Shown here piece by piece: positions 26,914-37,045 of a stretch of 64,000 nucleotides of DNA. Within the stretch, counting starts at the first letter, position 1. The number at the start of each line of letters is the position of its first letter. A program made the translations under genes and the position numbers. The stretch comes from Huaxiibacter chinensis. Lineage in GTDB: Bacteria > Pseudomonadota > Gammaproteobacteria > Enterobacterales > Enterobacteriaceae. The notes under the pieces were generated by a model. It was given only the letters and a program-made list of their open reading frames with translations, did no database searches and was not told the origin of the DNA. Location: positions 1,054,001 to 1,118,000 of the forward strand of contig NZ_JAJVHF010000001.1 of NCBI RefSeq assembly GCF_022171985.1. Reading direction: 5' to 3'.

Positions 26914-27801
26914 ATGTTTAAGCAATACCTGCAAGTTACGAAACCAGGCATCATCTTTGGCAACCTAATCTCCGTGATCGGAGGGTTCTTGCTGGCCTCA
27001 AAAGGCAGCATTGATTACGCCCTCTTTGCCTCCACGCTGATTGGCGTCTCCTTAGTGGTTGCGTCCGGTTGTGTATTTAACAACTACATCGACATGGATA
27101 TCGACAGGAAGATGGAAAGGACCAAGAACCGGGTGCTTGTTAAGGGCCTGATTTCTCCTTCCGTCTCGCTGGTGTACGCCACCTTGCTGGGTATTGCTGG
27201 CTTTATGCTGCTGTGGTTTGGTGCTAATCCGCTGGCCTGCTGGCTGGGCGTGATGGGGTTCGTGGTGTATGTGGGCATCTACAGCCTGTATATGAAACGT
27301 CACTCCGTCTACGGTACGCTGATTGGTTCTCTCTCCGGCGCGGCGCCGCCGGTGATTGGTTACTGCGCCGTCACGAACGAGTTCGACAGCGGTGCGCTGA
27401 TTCTGCTGGCTATCTTTAGCCTGTGGCAGATGCCGCACTCCTATGCCATTGCGATTTTCCGCTTTAAGGATTATCAGGCAGCGAACATTCCGGTTCTGCC
27501 GGTCGTGAAAGGCATTTCAGTCGCCAAGAATCACATCACGGTTTATATCATCGCCTTTGCCGTGGCAACGCTGATGCTCTCTCTGGGCGGTTACGCCGGG
27601 TACAAATACCTGGTGGTTGCTGCGGCGGTGAGCGTCTGGTGGCTCGGTATGGCTCTGCGGGGCTATAAGGTTGAAGATGACAAAGTCTGGGCGCGCAAAC
27701 TGTTTGTGTTCTCGATTGTCGCCATCACCTCCTTATCCGTGATGATGTCCGTGGATTTCATGGTGCCTGAATCGCATAATCTGCTGACGTACGTCTGGTA
27801 A
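26914..27801 (+). CDS. cyoE: Protohaem IX farnesyltransferase (haem O synthase) CyoE
   Basis: 295 residues, one shorter than E. coli. It is an integral-membrane UbiA-family prenyltransferase that attaches farnesyl to haem b to make haem O for CyoB. The first Asp-rich motif is [18 protein letters not shown] near residue 65, followed by the second conserved loop near [10 protein letters not shown]. The start at 26914 follows GAGCGGCGAGT; the upstream frame start at 26869 lies within cyoD. It is the last gene of the operon and ends before a strong terminator. Confidence 0.97.
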   Translation: MFKQYLQVTKPGIIFGNLISVIGGFLLASKGSIDYALFASTLIGVSLVVASGCVFNNYIDMDIDRKMERTKNRVLVKGLISPSVSLVYATLLGIAGFMLLWFGANPLACWLGVMGFVVYVGIYSLYMKRHSVYGTLIGSLSGAAPPVIGYCAVTNEFDSGALILLAIFSLWQMPHSYAIAIFRFKDYQAANIPVLPVVKGISVAKNHITVYIIAFAVATLMLSLGGYAGYKYLVVAAAVSVWWLGMALRGYKVEDDKVWARKLFVFSIVAITSLSVMMSVDFMVPESHNLLTYVW

Positions 27802-27813
27802 GCAGACCTTAAG

Positions 27814-27842
27814 AAAAAAGCCGGGTTTAACCCGGCTTTTTT
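27814..27842. terminator. Bidirectional terminator between cyoE and fucU
   Basis: An almost perfect palindrome AAAAAAGCCGGGTT / AACCCGGCTTTTTT. Read either way it gives a GC stem followed by a U run, so it serves both the cyo operon and the convergent fucIKU operon. Its right end abuts the fucU stop. Confidence 0.93.
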
Positions 27843-28269
27843 ATTGCCCTGGCGTCACCCCTTTCTTCAGTAAGATGTTGCCGTATTTGGCCGTTTCCCC
27901 TGTCACCACAATGGCAAAAGCCTTTTGCGCGCGCGCATAGAAAGCGTAACGATCGATGCGGACTATCCCCTCCCCTTCTTCCTCGCCAAACAATGCCTGG
28001 CGGTAACGTGCTTCCACGCTTGTATCCAGCGTATCGCCTTCAACCGGGGCCATCATCACCAGCGCAGGCGCATAACTGTCGAGCTCAAAGAGCGGGATCA
28101 CCGCCGCCAGTAAATCGCTTACGCTCAGGCCATCGGCACGAATCACCACAGGCCCCAGGCTGTGGGCGGGAAAATGTGCATCCGAAAAGATAATTTCATC
28201 ACCGTGCCCCATCTCCGCCAGCGTCTTCAACAGCACAGGCGAAATCAGGGGCGAAATCGTTTTAAGCAT
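27841..28269 (-). CDS. fucU: L-fucose mutarotase FucU
   Basis: 142 residues, of the RbsD/FucU family (E. coli FucU 140). It opens [37 protein letters not shown], with the catalytic His22 in MGHGD. It interconverts alpha and beta L-fucopyranose and can act on related sugars such as D-ribose. It is the last gene of the minus-strand fucI-fucK-fucU operon and overlaps fucK by 8 bp. Confidence 0.95.
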   Translation of the reverse strand: MLKTISPLISPVLLKTLAEMGHGDEIIFSDAHFPAHSLGPVVIRADGLSVSDLLAAVIPLFELDSYAPALVMMAPVEGDTLDTSVEARYRQALFGEEEGEGIVRIDRYAFYARAQKAFAIVVTGETAKYGNILLKKGVTPGQ

Positions 28270-29665
28270 GGTTTTTTCCCTCTGGATAAAAATAACGATA
28301 GCGGTATTGCACCCGGTCGCGCGCTGCCTCTGCGCTCACCGTTTCTCCCGCGCCCCACCAGCCAAAAAATGAAGCCCCCAGTACCGTCGTTTCACTGTCA
28401 TCCAGCACTTTTACCGGCAAACCGAGCGCATCGGCTTTCAACTGATTCCACAGCGCATTGCGACTTCCGCCGCCAACCAGCAGCAGCTCACGCGCCTTAA
28501 ACTGTGCGATATCTTCAAGCGCGGTAAGATTCTCTTTCAGCCGTGCCGTTAATCCTTCAAGCGCCGCGCGATAGAAATGGGCGGGCGTGGCGTTCAGCGT
28601 CACCCCCTGCCAGCCGGCAAGCGGAGAATCAAGCAGTCGGGTGTTCATCGTCACGCCATCCGTGCCCTTCGGAATGGCCGCTGCCTGCGCAATTATGGTC
28701 TCCCAGTCAGTCTCGGGGGACCAGAACAGTGCGCGGAGCCACTCCAGCACGCCGGAGGCCAGGTATTGTATTCCGGGATTAAACCTTTCCGGCTGGCTGT
28801 CCAGTTCACAGGTAGCGCCGCCATAGTGCATCAGCGCAGCGGTATTCACCTGCGATGTCCGCGCCATCAGGATCTCCCAGGTCCCTGAAGAGAGCACCGC
28901 TTCGTTTATCCCCGCCCCCGCACCAAACAGCGCAAACTGGGTATCATGTCCGGCTGAGATGACCGGCACGCCGGCCGGCAAGCCTAACCGGGTCGCCACG
29001 TCAGGCAGTAACTCTCCCGTGACGTCCCCCGGCGAAACCAGCGGAGGAAACAGCGCGGGTGATAACCCTGTCTTGTTAAGGATCGTTTCGCTGAACTGGC
29101 GTTGATGAAGATCGAACAACTGACTGGTACCGGCCATGGTGAGATCGGTCGACATCGTGCCGGTCAGGCGATGATTAATGAGGGAAGAGATAAAAAGCCA
29201 GGCATGGGCGCGCTGCAGGCGATCGGGATAGTTTTGCTGCAGCCAGCGTAATTTATACAGCGTATTAAAACTGAACTGCCCGATTCCGGTTATGCGCTGG
29301 AGCGCCAGCGGGGAGATCGTGCTGGCAATATCGGCCATCACCGGTACGGTGCGCGGACACTTCCAGCTGATGATGGGGTAAAGCAGCGCGCCGCGTTCAT
29401 CCACCAGCGCGCCATCCACCCCAAAGGTGGTCACGCAAATCCCGCATAATTTGTATTCGCGCAGCGTGGGGCTAATCTCCTGACAACAGTGGGTAAATCG
29501 ATCCATGATGGCCTCAAGCGACCACTGATGCCATGCAGGGTTTTCATCGGCCCGCTCGCTGGCGTTCGCCACGGCGGCCCTCGCCACAATGTTCCCTTCA
29601 GGATCGAGCGCTATCGCACGCACGTTGGTCGCCCCGCAGTCGAGAACCAGAATACATTTTTTCAT
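28262..29665 (-). CDS. fucK: L-fuculokinase FucK
   Basis: 467 residues of the FGGY sugar kinase family. The N-terminal phosphate loop is [14 protein letters not shown], the catalytic-base region contains [11 protein letters not shown], and the ATPase halves contain [22 protein letters not shown] and the C-terminal [14 protein letters not shown]. It phosphorylates L-fuculose, and D-ribulose, at O1. The ribosome site AAAGGGGACC fixes the start. It is the middle gene of fucI-fucK-fucU. In E. coli the tail is a little longer (about 472-482). Confidence 0.94.
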   Translation of the reverse strand: MKKCILVLDCGATNVRAIALDPEGNIVARAAVANASERADENPAWHQWSLEAIMDRFTHCCQEISPTLREYKLCGICVTTFGVDGALVDERGALLYPIISWKCPRTVPVMADIASTISPLALQRITGIGQFSFNTLYKLRWLQQNYPDRLQRAHAWLFISSLINHRLTGTMSTDLTMAGTSQLFDLHQRQFSETILNKTGLSPALFPPLVSPGDVTGELLPDVATRLGLPAGVPVISAGHDTQFALFGAGAGINEAVLSSGTWEILMARTSQVNTAALMHYGGATCELDSQPERFNPGIQYLASGVLEWLRALFWSPETDWETIIAQAAAIPKGTDGVTMNTRLLDSPLAGWQGVTLNATPAHFYRAALEGLTARLKENLTALEDIAQFKARELLLVGGGSRNALWNQLKADALGLPVKVLDDSETTVLGASFFGWWGAGETVSAEAARDRVQYRYRYFYPEGKNHA

Positions 29666-29680
29666 GACGGTCCCCTTTGC

Positions 29681-29704
29681 CGCCAGCCCGCCTGAGCAGG
29701 CTGG
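29681..29704 (-). other. Hairpin in the fucI-fucK gap
   Basis: GCCAGCC / GGCTGGC, a 7-bp stem with a 10-nt loop, lies in the 48-bp gap between the fucI stop and fucK start. It has no U tract, so it is more likely to set mRNA stability between the two genes than to terminate. Confidence 0.45.
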
Positions 29705-29713
29705 CAGCCAGAC

Positions 29714-31492
29714 TCAACGTTTATACAGCGGTCCGTAGGTTTCACAGGCGCGATAATCCTGGCCTTCGACGTCCATGCCGTAGGCGCCCCACGCCGTCGG
29801 GCGATAGATCTGCTCTTCCGGCACGTTATGCATACAGACAGGGATACGCAGCATGGAGGCCAGCGTAATAAAATCAGCCCCCACATGCCCCACCGTTAAC
29901 ACACCATGGTTTGCGCCCCAGTTTGCCATCACTGAATAGACATCGCTGAAAGGCCCTTTCCCGGTGAGTCGAGGCGCAAACCAGGTCGTCGGCCAGCTGG
30001 AATCGGTACGTTTGTTCAGCACGTCATGCACCTCCTCCGGCAGTTCTATGCTCCAGCCCTCCGCAATTTGCAGTACCGGACCAATCCCCTTAATGATGTT
30101 GACGCGGGTCATCGTAAACGGCACGCCGCCGCGGGTGAGAAAGTTTGATGAGAAGCCGCCGCCACGAAAATACTCATGCACCGCAGGACACCACTGTGTT
30201 GCAGCCAGGCAGGCCTCCGCCTCCTGTTCACTGATTTCCCAGTGTGGCTTCAGCGTCGGATTGCCCTGGGCATCTTTCTGCTCCGCCGTACCGTCCAGCG
30301 CCGCTGAGCCGGAGTTGATCAGGTGAATAATGCCGTGTTCCGCCCGTCCGGTAAGTTTCTGCCCGGTAACGCGCAGCACCGACTCCGGCGACCAGAAGGT
30401 ACGGACATCGGCAAAGATTTGCGCGGTGCCCGTCATCAGATGACCAAACAGCATTGCCACGCCGTTGAGGCTGTCATTTTCGGTGGCGACAACGTAAGGC
30501 TGACGGATACCGTTCCAGTCGAAGGAGCTGTTCAGCAAGGCCTCGGCGGTATCGCCGTTTGGATAATGATCCGTCCAGTGACGCTGCCCCTGGAAGCCAG
30601 ACGCAATCGCGTTATAGCCCAGCGACTCTTCCACACGACCCATATCGGCAAGTTTAGGGTTACCCTGCATCATGTCGCGAATGCACATCGCCATCAGCAC
30701 GCTTTCTCGCAGGATCTCCGCATTCTGCTCCTCATTACGGCGATACTGCTGGGCATTTTTATCCTCACCGAAACGGAAATGGGCCTTCGCCCAGCCCAGC
30801 GCCAGCTCCAGTTCCTGCTCGTCGTAAATCTGATGATCGATACGACGGCGCAGCTCGGTCATGTCCACCGCCTGAACCTTCATGCCAAGCCAGGCTTCAA
30901 AGAAGTGGTGATCGACGATCGAACCCGCAATCCCCATTGAAACGCCGCCGACCGACAGATAACTTTTACCCTTCATACTGGCCACCGCCAGACCCGCCCG
31001 GGCGAAACGCAGGAGTTTTTCTTCAACGTCCGTCGGGATGACCTCATCACCCGCGTCCTGAACGTCGTGACCATAAATTGAAAAGGCCGGGATGCCTTTC
31101 TGGTTATGGGCGGCCAGCGCGGCGGCTAGATAGACCGCACCGGGACGTTCAGTGCCGTTAAAGCCCCAGATCGCTTTGGGACGAAGCGGATCCATATCGA
31201 TGGTTTCGCTGCCGTAACACCAGCACGGCGTGACGGTGATGGTCAGGCCAACGTGCGACGTACTGAACATCTCTTCGCAGGCCGCGGATTCCGCCATTCC
31301 GGCTATGCAGCTCTCGGCAATCACGCATTCCACCGGCGTTCCGCAGGGGTGGCGTAATTTTTCACTCAGCAGCGCGGCCGTGGCTTTCGCCATGTTCATG
31401 GTCTGCTCTTCCAGAGATTCACGTACTCCCATCCGGCGGCCATCGATGACAGGTCGTATGCCAATACGGGGTAACGCTTTTTTCGTTTTCAT
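29714..31492 (-). CDS. fucI: L-fucose isomerase FucI
   Basis: 592 residues, against 591 in E. coli. It is a Mn-dependent ketol isomerase converting L-fucose to L-fuculose and also D-arabinose to D-ribulose. The metal ligands Glu338 ([10 protein letters not shown]), Asp362 (FADVRTFW) and His529 (GANHGV) are all present, shifted by one from E. coli numbering. It is the first gene of a minus-strand operon and is divergent from an ABC importer; between them lie two copies of the locus palindrome and a CRP-like site. Unlike E. coli there is no fucP, fucO or fucR at this site. Confidence 0.96.
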   Translation of the reverse strand: MKTKKALPRIGIRPVIDGRRMGVRESLEEQTMNMAKATAALLSEKLRHPCGTPVECVIAESCIAGMAESAACEEMFSTSHVGLTITVTPCWCYGSETIDMDPLRPKAIWGFNGTERPGAVYLAAALAAHNQKGIPAFSIYGHDVQDAGDEVIPTDVEEKLLRFARAGLAVASMKGKSYLSVGGVSMGIAGSIVDHHFFEAWLGMKVQAVDMTELRRRIDHQIYDEQELELALGWAKAHFRFGEDKNAQQYRRNEEQNAEILRESVLMAMCIRDMMQGNPKLADMGRVEESLGYNAIASGFQGQRHWTDHYPNGDTAEALLNSSFDWNGIRQPYVVATENDSLNGVAMLFGHLMTGTAQIFADVRTFWSPESVLRVTGQKLTGRAEHGIIHLINSGSAALDGTAEQKDAQGNPTLKPHWEISEQEAEACLAATQWCPAVHEYFRGGGFSSNFLTRGGVPFTMTRVNIIKGIGPVLQIAEGWSIELPEEVHDVLNKRTDSSWPTTWFAPRLTGKGPFSDVYSVMANWGANHGVLTVGHVGADFITLASMLRIPVCMHNVPEEQIYRPTAWGAYGMDVEGQDYRACETYGPLYKR

Positions 31493-31587
31493 AGCCCTTC
31501 CTCACGTTGGTTAACCTATCCGCTTCGTGGGGCATCGCCATGCCTAAAGCGCATCCACAGCACCGGAAGCAGAAAGTGTATAAATTT

Positions 31588-31603
31588 GCTAACTCGAATT
31601 AGC
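31588..31603. promoter_or_regulatory. Operator palindrome 1 (LacI/FruR type), fucI side
   Basis: GCTAACTCGAATTAGC, a 16-bp palindrome with one mismatched pair, lies 96 bp upstream of fucI. The architecture resembles the Cra/FruR site GCTGAATCGATTCAGC. It is one of three copies in the sugar island and a candidate site for the LacI-family regulator at 37046-38041. Confidence 0.72.
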
Positions 31604-31647
31604 TTAGGATTGATAGCAATTATTGAACAACATAATTATCTAAAATC

Positions 31648-31663
31648 TGTGAGCACTTTCACG
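31648..31663. promoter_or_regulatory. CRP-like site in the fucI / ABC divergent region
   Basis: TGTGA-GCACTT-TCACG matches the CRP consensus TGTGA-N6-TCACA in nine of ten key bases. It lies between the two palindromes, so it could activate both divergent operons in the absence of glucose. Confidence 0.7.
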
Positions 31664-31826
31664 ATGAGAGGTCAAAATTCGATCAGCGTCAGGTATTACG
31701 ATTCAGCAAAAACCGTTCAAATTATTAATAATCAATTGCTTATGAAATTACCTTTGCACAGCGTCACAATTTGAATACAAATGATTTGGCTAAAATTGCA
31801 CCCTAAAATAGCTTTTAAGGACGCAA

Positions 31827-31842
31827 GCTAAGTCGAGTTAGC
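31827..31842. promoter_or_regulatory. Operator palindrome 2 (LacI/FruR type), ABC side
   Basis: GCTAAGTCGAGTTAGC, identical to the copy at 41600-41615, lies 60 bp before the ABC ATPase start. Its centre is 239 bp from palindrome 1, a distance that would allow a repression loop. The rest of the intergenic DNA (31493-31901) is A/T-rich with no gene. Confidence 0.75.
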
Positions 31843-31901
31843 TTACAAACAGAATCTATGTGGCTATTGATTCATTGCCTTTCCAACACAGGAATTTTGC
31901 A

Positions 31902-33401
31902 ATGTCAGAGACTCTTATTGAGATGAGGCGCATGACTAAACGCTTTCCCGGCGTGCTGGCGCTAAATCAGGTTGATTTCGATTTACGCTCCGGAGAAGTG
32001 CATGCGCTTCTTGGTGAAAACGGTGCCGGTAAATCGACGCTGATGAAAATATTATCCGGGGTATACCAGCCCGACGCCGGGGAGATTCTTTTTGCAGGCG
32101 AGCCGGTCTCATTTTGCGATCCGCTGAGCGCTCAGCGTGTGGGAATTACTATCATCCATCAGGAATTTAATCTCTTCCCCGATTTAACCGTCGAGGAGAA
32201 TATCTATATAGGCCGTGAGTTTTGTAAAAAGAGCCGCTGGCAGCTGGATAAACGTGCGCAACGCCAGGCGGTAGAAAACATCCTGCAAACCCTGAATTTA
32301 AAAATAGCGCCGGATGCGCGCGTCAGTGATTTAACCGTCGCCCAGCAGCAGATGGTGGAAATCGCCAAAGCCATTTCCGTTAACGCCAAAGTGTTAATTA
32401 TGGACGAACCGACCGCGGCGCTGACCGAAAGCGAAATCGAGAGTCTGTTTGACGTCACCCGCATGTTAAAAGCCCAGGGAACGGGCATTGTTTATATTTC
32501 TCATCGTCTGGAAGAGCTGGCGCTTATTGCCGACCGTGCCACCGTTATGCGGGACGGACACTATATTGCTACCGTCGATTACGAGACGGTGAAAATAGGC
32601 GAGCTCATCGCCTTGATGGTGGGCCGTAATCTGGACAATATCTACCCTAAACGCCCGGTTCACCAGCGCACGGAAAAGGTGCTGGAAGTTAACGGCCTGA
32701 CGCGCAACGGCGTGCTGGAGGATATCGATCTCACGCTCTGGCGCGGTGAAATCCTGGGCCTGGCGGGGCTTATGGGCGCAGGTCGAACTGAACTTGGCCG
32801 CGCGCTCTTTGGCGCCGATCCGATCGACGCAGGAACCCTGACGCTGCACGGTAAACCCACCCGTATTAAAGATGTCGCTGACGCCATCGATAAAGGCATT
32901 AGCTACTTAACCGAAGATCGCAAAAAAGAGGGACTGGCGCTCGGTCTCTCGGTAGAGATGAATATCATGCTCGGCAATTACCCGGAATTCTCGGGGAGTA
33001 TGGGCCAGGTTGATGAAAAACGTTGCCGCGAATCCAGCCAGAAACTGGTGGAGACGTTACGCATCAAGACGCCGCATCTGGAGCAGGCTGCGCTCAATTT
33101 GAGCGGCGGAAATCAGCAAAAAATTATTATCGCTCGCTGGGTCTGTAAAGACACCGATATTTTAATTTTCGATGAGCCAACACGGGGCATTGATGTCGGC
33201 GCCAAGCTGGAAATATATGAGTTAATGAACCGCCTTGTCGCGAAAGGCAAATCAATCATCATGATTTCATCCGAATTGCCGGAAGTCTTAGGTATGTGCG
33301 ACCGCATTATTGTAATGCGCAGCGGTCGTATAGCCGGCGAAATAGAGGCTGAGCACGCCACCCAGGAAAAAATCATGCAATACGCCACGCTGGAGGATTA
33401 A
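31902..33401 (+). CDS. Ribose-type sugar ABC importer, ATPase subunit
   Basis: 499 residues with two fused ATPase domains, as in RbsA, AraG and MglA. Domain 1 has Walker A GENGAGKST near residue 40 and Walker B LIMDEPTAALTESE; domain 2 has the degenerate loop GLMGAGRTE, signature LSGGNQQK and LIFDEPTRGIDVGAK. The ATG at 31902 follows AGGA; an earlier frame start at 31860 lacks such a site. It is first in an operon with permease, binding protein, an FGGY kinase, a LacI-family regulator and fucA. Substrate unknown; context suggests D-arabinose or L-fucose. RbsA itself would be expected with rbsD and rbsK, absent here. Confidence 0.88.
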   Translation: MSETLIEMRRMTKRFPGVLALNQVDFDLRSGEVHALLGENGAGKSTLMKILSGVYQPDAGEILFAGEPVSFCDPLSAQRVGITIIHQEFNLFPDLTVEENIYIGREFCKKSRWQLDKRAQRQAVENILQTLNLKIAPDARVSDLTVAQQQMVEIAKAISVNAKVLIMDEPTAALTESEIESLFDVTRMLKAQGTGIVYISHRLEELALIADRATVMRDGHYIATVDYETVKIGELIALMVGRNLDNIYPKRPVHQRTEKVLEVNGLTRNGVLEDIDLTLWRGEILGLAGLMGAGRTELGRALFGADPIDAGTLTLHGKPTRIKDVADAIDKGISYLTEDRKKEGLALGLSVEMNIMLGNYPEFSGSMGQVDEKRCRESSQKLVETLRIKTPHLEQAALNLSGGNQQKIIIARWVCKDTDILIFDEPTRGIDVGAKLEIYELMNRLVAKGKSIIMISSELPEVLGMCDRIIVMRSGRIAGEIEAEHATQEKIMQYATLED

Positions 33402-33403
33402 TC

Positions 33404-34386
33404 ATGTCTGTCACCGTCCCCTCGCCGCAAAGCGGGAATCATTCGATGAAAATAAATAAAGCACTCCTGATGCGCCTGGCACCGCTGTTTAGCCTGGTGT
33501 TATTAATTCTGTTCTTTAGCTTCAGCTCACCCTTCTTTTTTAATACGGAAAACATCATGACCATCGCCCTGCAAACGGCGGTGATTGGAATTATGGCGAT
33601 TGGCGTAACGTTTGTGATTATTACCGCCGGGATTGACCTGTCGCTCGGTTCGGTCGTCGCGTTCTCGGGCGTGGCGGTTGGCATCGCCGCAGGGTTTGGG
33701 CTGCCGCTGCCGGTCTGTATTCTGGCAGGCGTGCTGGCTGGCGGCGCCTGCGGCTATATGAACGCTTTTCTGGTGACCAGGATGACGATCCCACCGTTTA
33801 TTGCCACCCTCGGCCTGATGATGTCCGTGCGGGGCATTAACATGGTTATGACCGACGGCCGCGCGATTTATTTCTCTGATTATCCGATGTTTAAAACCCT
33901 GGCGCAGGGACGATTGTTCGACGTCCTGCCCTATCCGGTCTTCTATCTGGTTCTGGTGGCCCTGGTGGCGATGTGGATCCTGAAAAAAACGGTGATGGGC
34001 CGCTATATCTACGCCGTCGGCAGCAATGAAACGGCAGCCCACCTGTCAGGAATCAAAGTGCAGCGGGTGAAAGTCTTCGTTTATGCCTTCTGCGGTCTGT
34101 TAACGGGTATTGCCGGGGTGATCCTCGCCTCACGGCTCAACTCGGGCCAGCCCACCGTGGTGTCGGATACGAGCTGGAAGCCATAGCGGCCGTGGTGATC
34201 GGCGGCACCAGCCTGATGGGCGGCGTGGGCACCATCGGCGGCACCATCATTGGTGCGTTCATCATGAGCGTGCTGAAAAACGGTCTCAATTTAATGGGTG
34301 TCTCTCAGTTCTGGCAGATGGTCGCGATGGGGGTTGTGGTCATTGCCGCCGTTTATCTGGACACGTTACGTAAAAAAATGCGTTAG
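33404..34386 (+). pseudogene. Ribose-type sugar ABC importer permease, frameshifted
   Basis: The first frame (33404-34186, 260 codons) is an RbsC-like permease with membrane helices and the conserved GVTFVIITAGIDLSLGS motif, ending abnormally after [14 protein letters not shown]. Homology resumes in another frame with [26 protein letters not shown], the family hallmark, and runs to 34386. Loss of one G near 34159-34160 explains the shift; restoring it gives [15 protein letters not shown] and a 327-residue protein of normal length. The ribosome site TGGAGGATTA supports the 33404 start. As written, the product would lack the last two or three helices and the importer would be dead. A consensus error is a real alternative, since the rest of the operon is intact. 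Confidence 0.85.
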
Positions 34387-34432
34387 GTACACAAAACTAC
34401 ATGCCCTGCAAACCCTACTACGGAGCACAATA

Positions 34433-35383
34433 ATGAAAACCCGTCATCTTCTGAGCGCGCTGTCGCTCATTGCAATCATGACCAGCAGCGCGCTGGCGAA
34501 AGAGTTAAACCTGCCGGTCGTCAGTAAAGGTTACCAGCATGAATTCTGGCAAACGGTGAAGCTGGGAACGGAAGCCGCCGCGAAAGAGCTGGGCGATAAA
34601 ACCAGCTATGTCGGCCCGGCAGATGAAACGCAAATTGCCGAGCAGATCCAGCTGGTCGAAAACACTATGGCGCAAAAACCAGACGGTCTGCTGCTGGCGG
34701 CGCTGGATGCGAATGCCCTCGCCCCGCTGGTCGAAACGGCCAACAGTCGCGGCATCAAGGTGGTGACCTTCGACTCAGGCGTAAACTCCTCTATTCCGGC
34801 CAGCTTCGTTGCCACCAATAACCGTAAGGCGGGCGCGCAGGCAGCCGATGCGCTGGCTGAACAAGTTGGTCAGAAAGGAAAAGTCGGCATTATTGCGCAC
34901 GTCGCCGGCACCACCTCTGCAATAGAACGCTCGGAAGGTTTTAGCGAGCAGATGAAAGCGAAATACCCGAACATTCAGGTGCTGCCGGTACAGTACAGCG
35001 ACGGCGACCCGCAAAAAGCGATGGATAAAACCATTGATATGGTTCAGGCCAATCCGGATATTGCCGGGATTTACGCCACGAATGAAGGCGCAACGCTGGG
35101 CGTGGCCAACGCCATCGACAGCCAGAATCTGAAAGGCAAAGTGAAAGTTATCGGCTTTGACAGTACCGAAGCCATTATTAACTTCCTTAACAACGGGGTG
35201 ATCCAGGGATTTGTGGTTCAGGATGCCTGGCAGATTGGCTATCAGGGCATTAAAACGCTAAATGCGGTCATCTCTGGACAAACTGTGGCTAAAGAAATTG
35301 ATATTCCTGTGAAATATGTCAATGCGCAGAATATCAACACGCCTGAAATTGATAAACTTCTGCATCCGTTCGGAAAAAAATAA
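34433..35383 (+). CDS. Periplasmic sugar-binding protein of the ABC importer
   Basis: 316 residues of the RbsB-like periplasmic binding protein family (type I fold). The signal peptide is MKTRHLLSALSLIAIMTSSALA. Mature-protein motifs include VVSKGYQHEFWQTVKLGTEAA, VVTFDSGVNS, GIYATNEGATLGVANA and KVIGFDSTEAI. The ATG at 34433 follows CGGAGCACAATA; an in-frame ORF starting inside the permease tail is not the real start. It delivers the sugar to the permease encoded just upstream. The ligand cannot be read from sequence by eye. Confidence 0.88.
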   Translation: MKTRHLLSALSLIAIMTSSALAKELNLPVVSKGYQHEFWQTVKLGTEAAAKELGDKTSYVGPADETQIAEQIQLVENTMAQKPDGLLLAALDANALAPLVETANSRGIKVVTFDSGVNSSIPASFVATNNRKAGAQAADALAEQVGQKGKVGIIAHVAGTTSAIERSEGFSEQMKAKYPNIQVLPVQYSDGDPQKAMDKTIDMVQANPDIAGIYATNEGATLGVANAIDSQNLKGKVKVIGFDSTEAIINFLNNGVIQGFVVQDAWQIGYQGIKTLNAVISGQTVAKEIDIPVKYVNAQNINTPEIDKLLHPFGKK

Positions 35384-35394
35384 GGGAGTTCAGG

Positions 35395-36984
35395 ATGAGT
35401 GACGGCTATTTCCTCGGCGTTGACGTCGGTTCAGCCAGCGTCCGGGCAGGGCTTTACTCTGCAGAGGGTGAGCGGCTGAGCTTTGCGACCCGACCGATAT
35501 CGCAGTTTCGCGCCAGTAACGAGCGCGTTGAGCAGTCGTCCACGGAGATCTGGCAGCAGGTTTGCGTGGTCGTACGGGAAGCCGTCGCGTTATCGGGCCA
35601 CTCGGCCACGCGCATCCGCTCGCTGGGTTTCGACGCCACCTGCTCGCTGGTGGCGCTGGATGACAAAGGGCAAGGCCTGAGCGTCTCCCCCGACAGCCCG
35701 GTGACGCAGGATACGATTATGTGGATGGACCATCGCGCCCGGGCGGAAACCGCACAGATTAATGCCACGCGCGATCCTGCCCTGCGCTACGTCGGGGGCG
35801 AAGTCAGCATTGAGATGGCGCTGCCCAAGCTGTTGTGGTTACAGCGCCACCATCCGGAGACCTGGCGCCAGGCCGCGCGTTTTTTAGACCTGGCCGATTT
35901 TCTCGTCTGGAAGGCCACCGGGCAGGATGTCGCCAGCCTGTGTACCCTCACCTGCAAGTGGAATTACCTTGCGCACGAGGCGCGCTTTAGCGACTCGCTG
36001 CTTGACGCGGTGGGGCTTCGGCGATTACTGGATAAAATCCCTGCTCGCATCCTGCCGGTCGCCAGCCGTGCCGGAACCTTAACGCCTCAGGCGGCGCAAG
36101 AGCTGGGTCTGCCCGATACGGTGGTTGTCGCCAGCGGGATGATCGACGCCCATGCAGGCGGCGTGGCATTAACCGCGGCGCAGCCGGAGGGCACGCTGGC
36201 GCTCATCAGCGGGACCTCAAACTGTCATATGCTCGTAACCCGGAATGAGATCCACACCCCCGGCGTCTGGGGGCCTTACTGGGGAGCCATGTTGCCCGGT
36301 TACTGGCTGACCGAAGGCGGACAGAGCGCCGCCGGCGCACTGGTTGACTGGACGCTGCGCGAACACCTCGCCGGCGCAGAATTGCAGGCGAAAGCCGACG
36401 CCGCACAGCGGCATCCGGTTTCGCTGATCAATGACTGGGTGGCGGCCCTGGAGCAGGAAGAGGCGTATCCCACGCGGGATCTGCATGTTCTGGCCGATCA
36501 TCATGGTAATCGCTCACCGCGATCGCGTCCCGATGCACGGGGCAGCGTGGTGGGCCTGACTCTGGAAACGGGCGAACGCGCGCTGGCCAGGCTCTATCTG
36601 GCAACGCTACAGGCTATCGCTTACGGCACACGGCATATTATTGAGGCCCTGCAGGCACAGGGGCATGTGCCGGCGCGCATTGTCATCTGCGGGGGAGCCA
36701 CGCATAACCGGCTCTGGCTGCGGGAATACGCCGATGCCACAGGCTGCGATCTTCATCTTTTAACCGAGGAGGATGCAGTCACGCTGGGCGCGGCGATGTG
36801 CGGCGCTGTGGCCGGCGGCGCCTGGTCAACCCTGACGCAGGCCGCACGGGCCATGGTAAAAACCGGCGACGTCATCCCGCATCGCCCGGACACCGTGGCG
36901 TTTCATCAGCGTAAGTATCAGGTATACCTGACTCTGTGGACGCAGCAACAGGCGTTGAATCAACTGATGCAACAGGAAATGTAA
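35395..36984 (+). CDS. FGGY-family kinase, D-ribulokinase-like
   Basis: 529 residues of the FGGY family, of the pentulose-kinase branch that includes the Yersinia D-ribulose kinase (YpCarbK type). Visible motifs are GVDVGSASVRAGLY at the N-terminus, MDHRARAE, ASGMIDAHAGG, ISGTSNCHM and the C-terminal ICGGATHNRLWLREYA. Its length and SGTSNCHM motif differ from FucK, so it is not a second fuculokinase. It lies 11 bp after the binding-protein gene with ribosome site AAGGGAG. With FucI making D-ribulose from D-arabinose, the likely product is D-ribulose 5-phosphate, feeding the pentose phosphate pathway. The exact substrate is an inference; L-ribulose or another ketose is possible. Confidence 0.75.
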   Translation: MSDGYFLGVDVGSASVRAGLYSAEGERLSFATRPISQFRASNERVEQSSTEIWQQVCVVVREAVALSGHSATRIRSLGFDATCSLVALDDKGQGLSVSPDSPVTQDTIMWMDHRARAETAQINATRDPALRYVGGEVSIEMALPKLLWLQRHHPETWRQAARFLDLADFLVWKATGQDVASLCTLTCKWNYLAHEARFSDSLLDAVGLRRLLDKIPARILPVASRAGTLTPQAAQELGLPDTVVVASGMIDAHAGGVALTAAQPEGTLALISGTSNCHMLVTRNEIHTPGVWGPYWGAMLPGYWLTEGGQSAAGALVDWTLREHLAGAELQAKADAAQRHPVSLINDWVAALEQEEAYPTRDLHVLADHHGNRSPRSRPDARGSVVGLTLETGERALARLYLATLQAIAYGTRHIIEALQAQGHVPARIVICGGATHNRLWLREYADATGCDLHLLTEEDAVTLGAAMCGAVAGGAWSTLTQAARAMVKTGDVIPHRPDTVAFHQRKYQVYLTLWTQQQALNQLMQQEM

Positions 36985-37045
36985 TGGCAGGATGCGTATG
37001 CTTTATCTGCAGTTTTTCACATATGGAAAGGATTGAGGCGTAGCG

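Noticed and set aside
31860..31901. Longer N-terminus for the ABC ATPase
   Set aside because: The 14 extra residues do not fit the family and lack a ribosome site; the ATG at 31902 has one.
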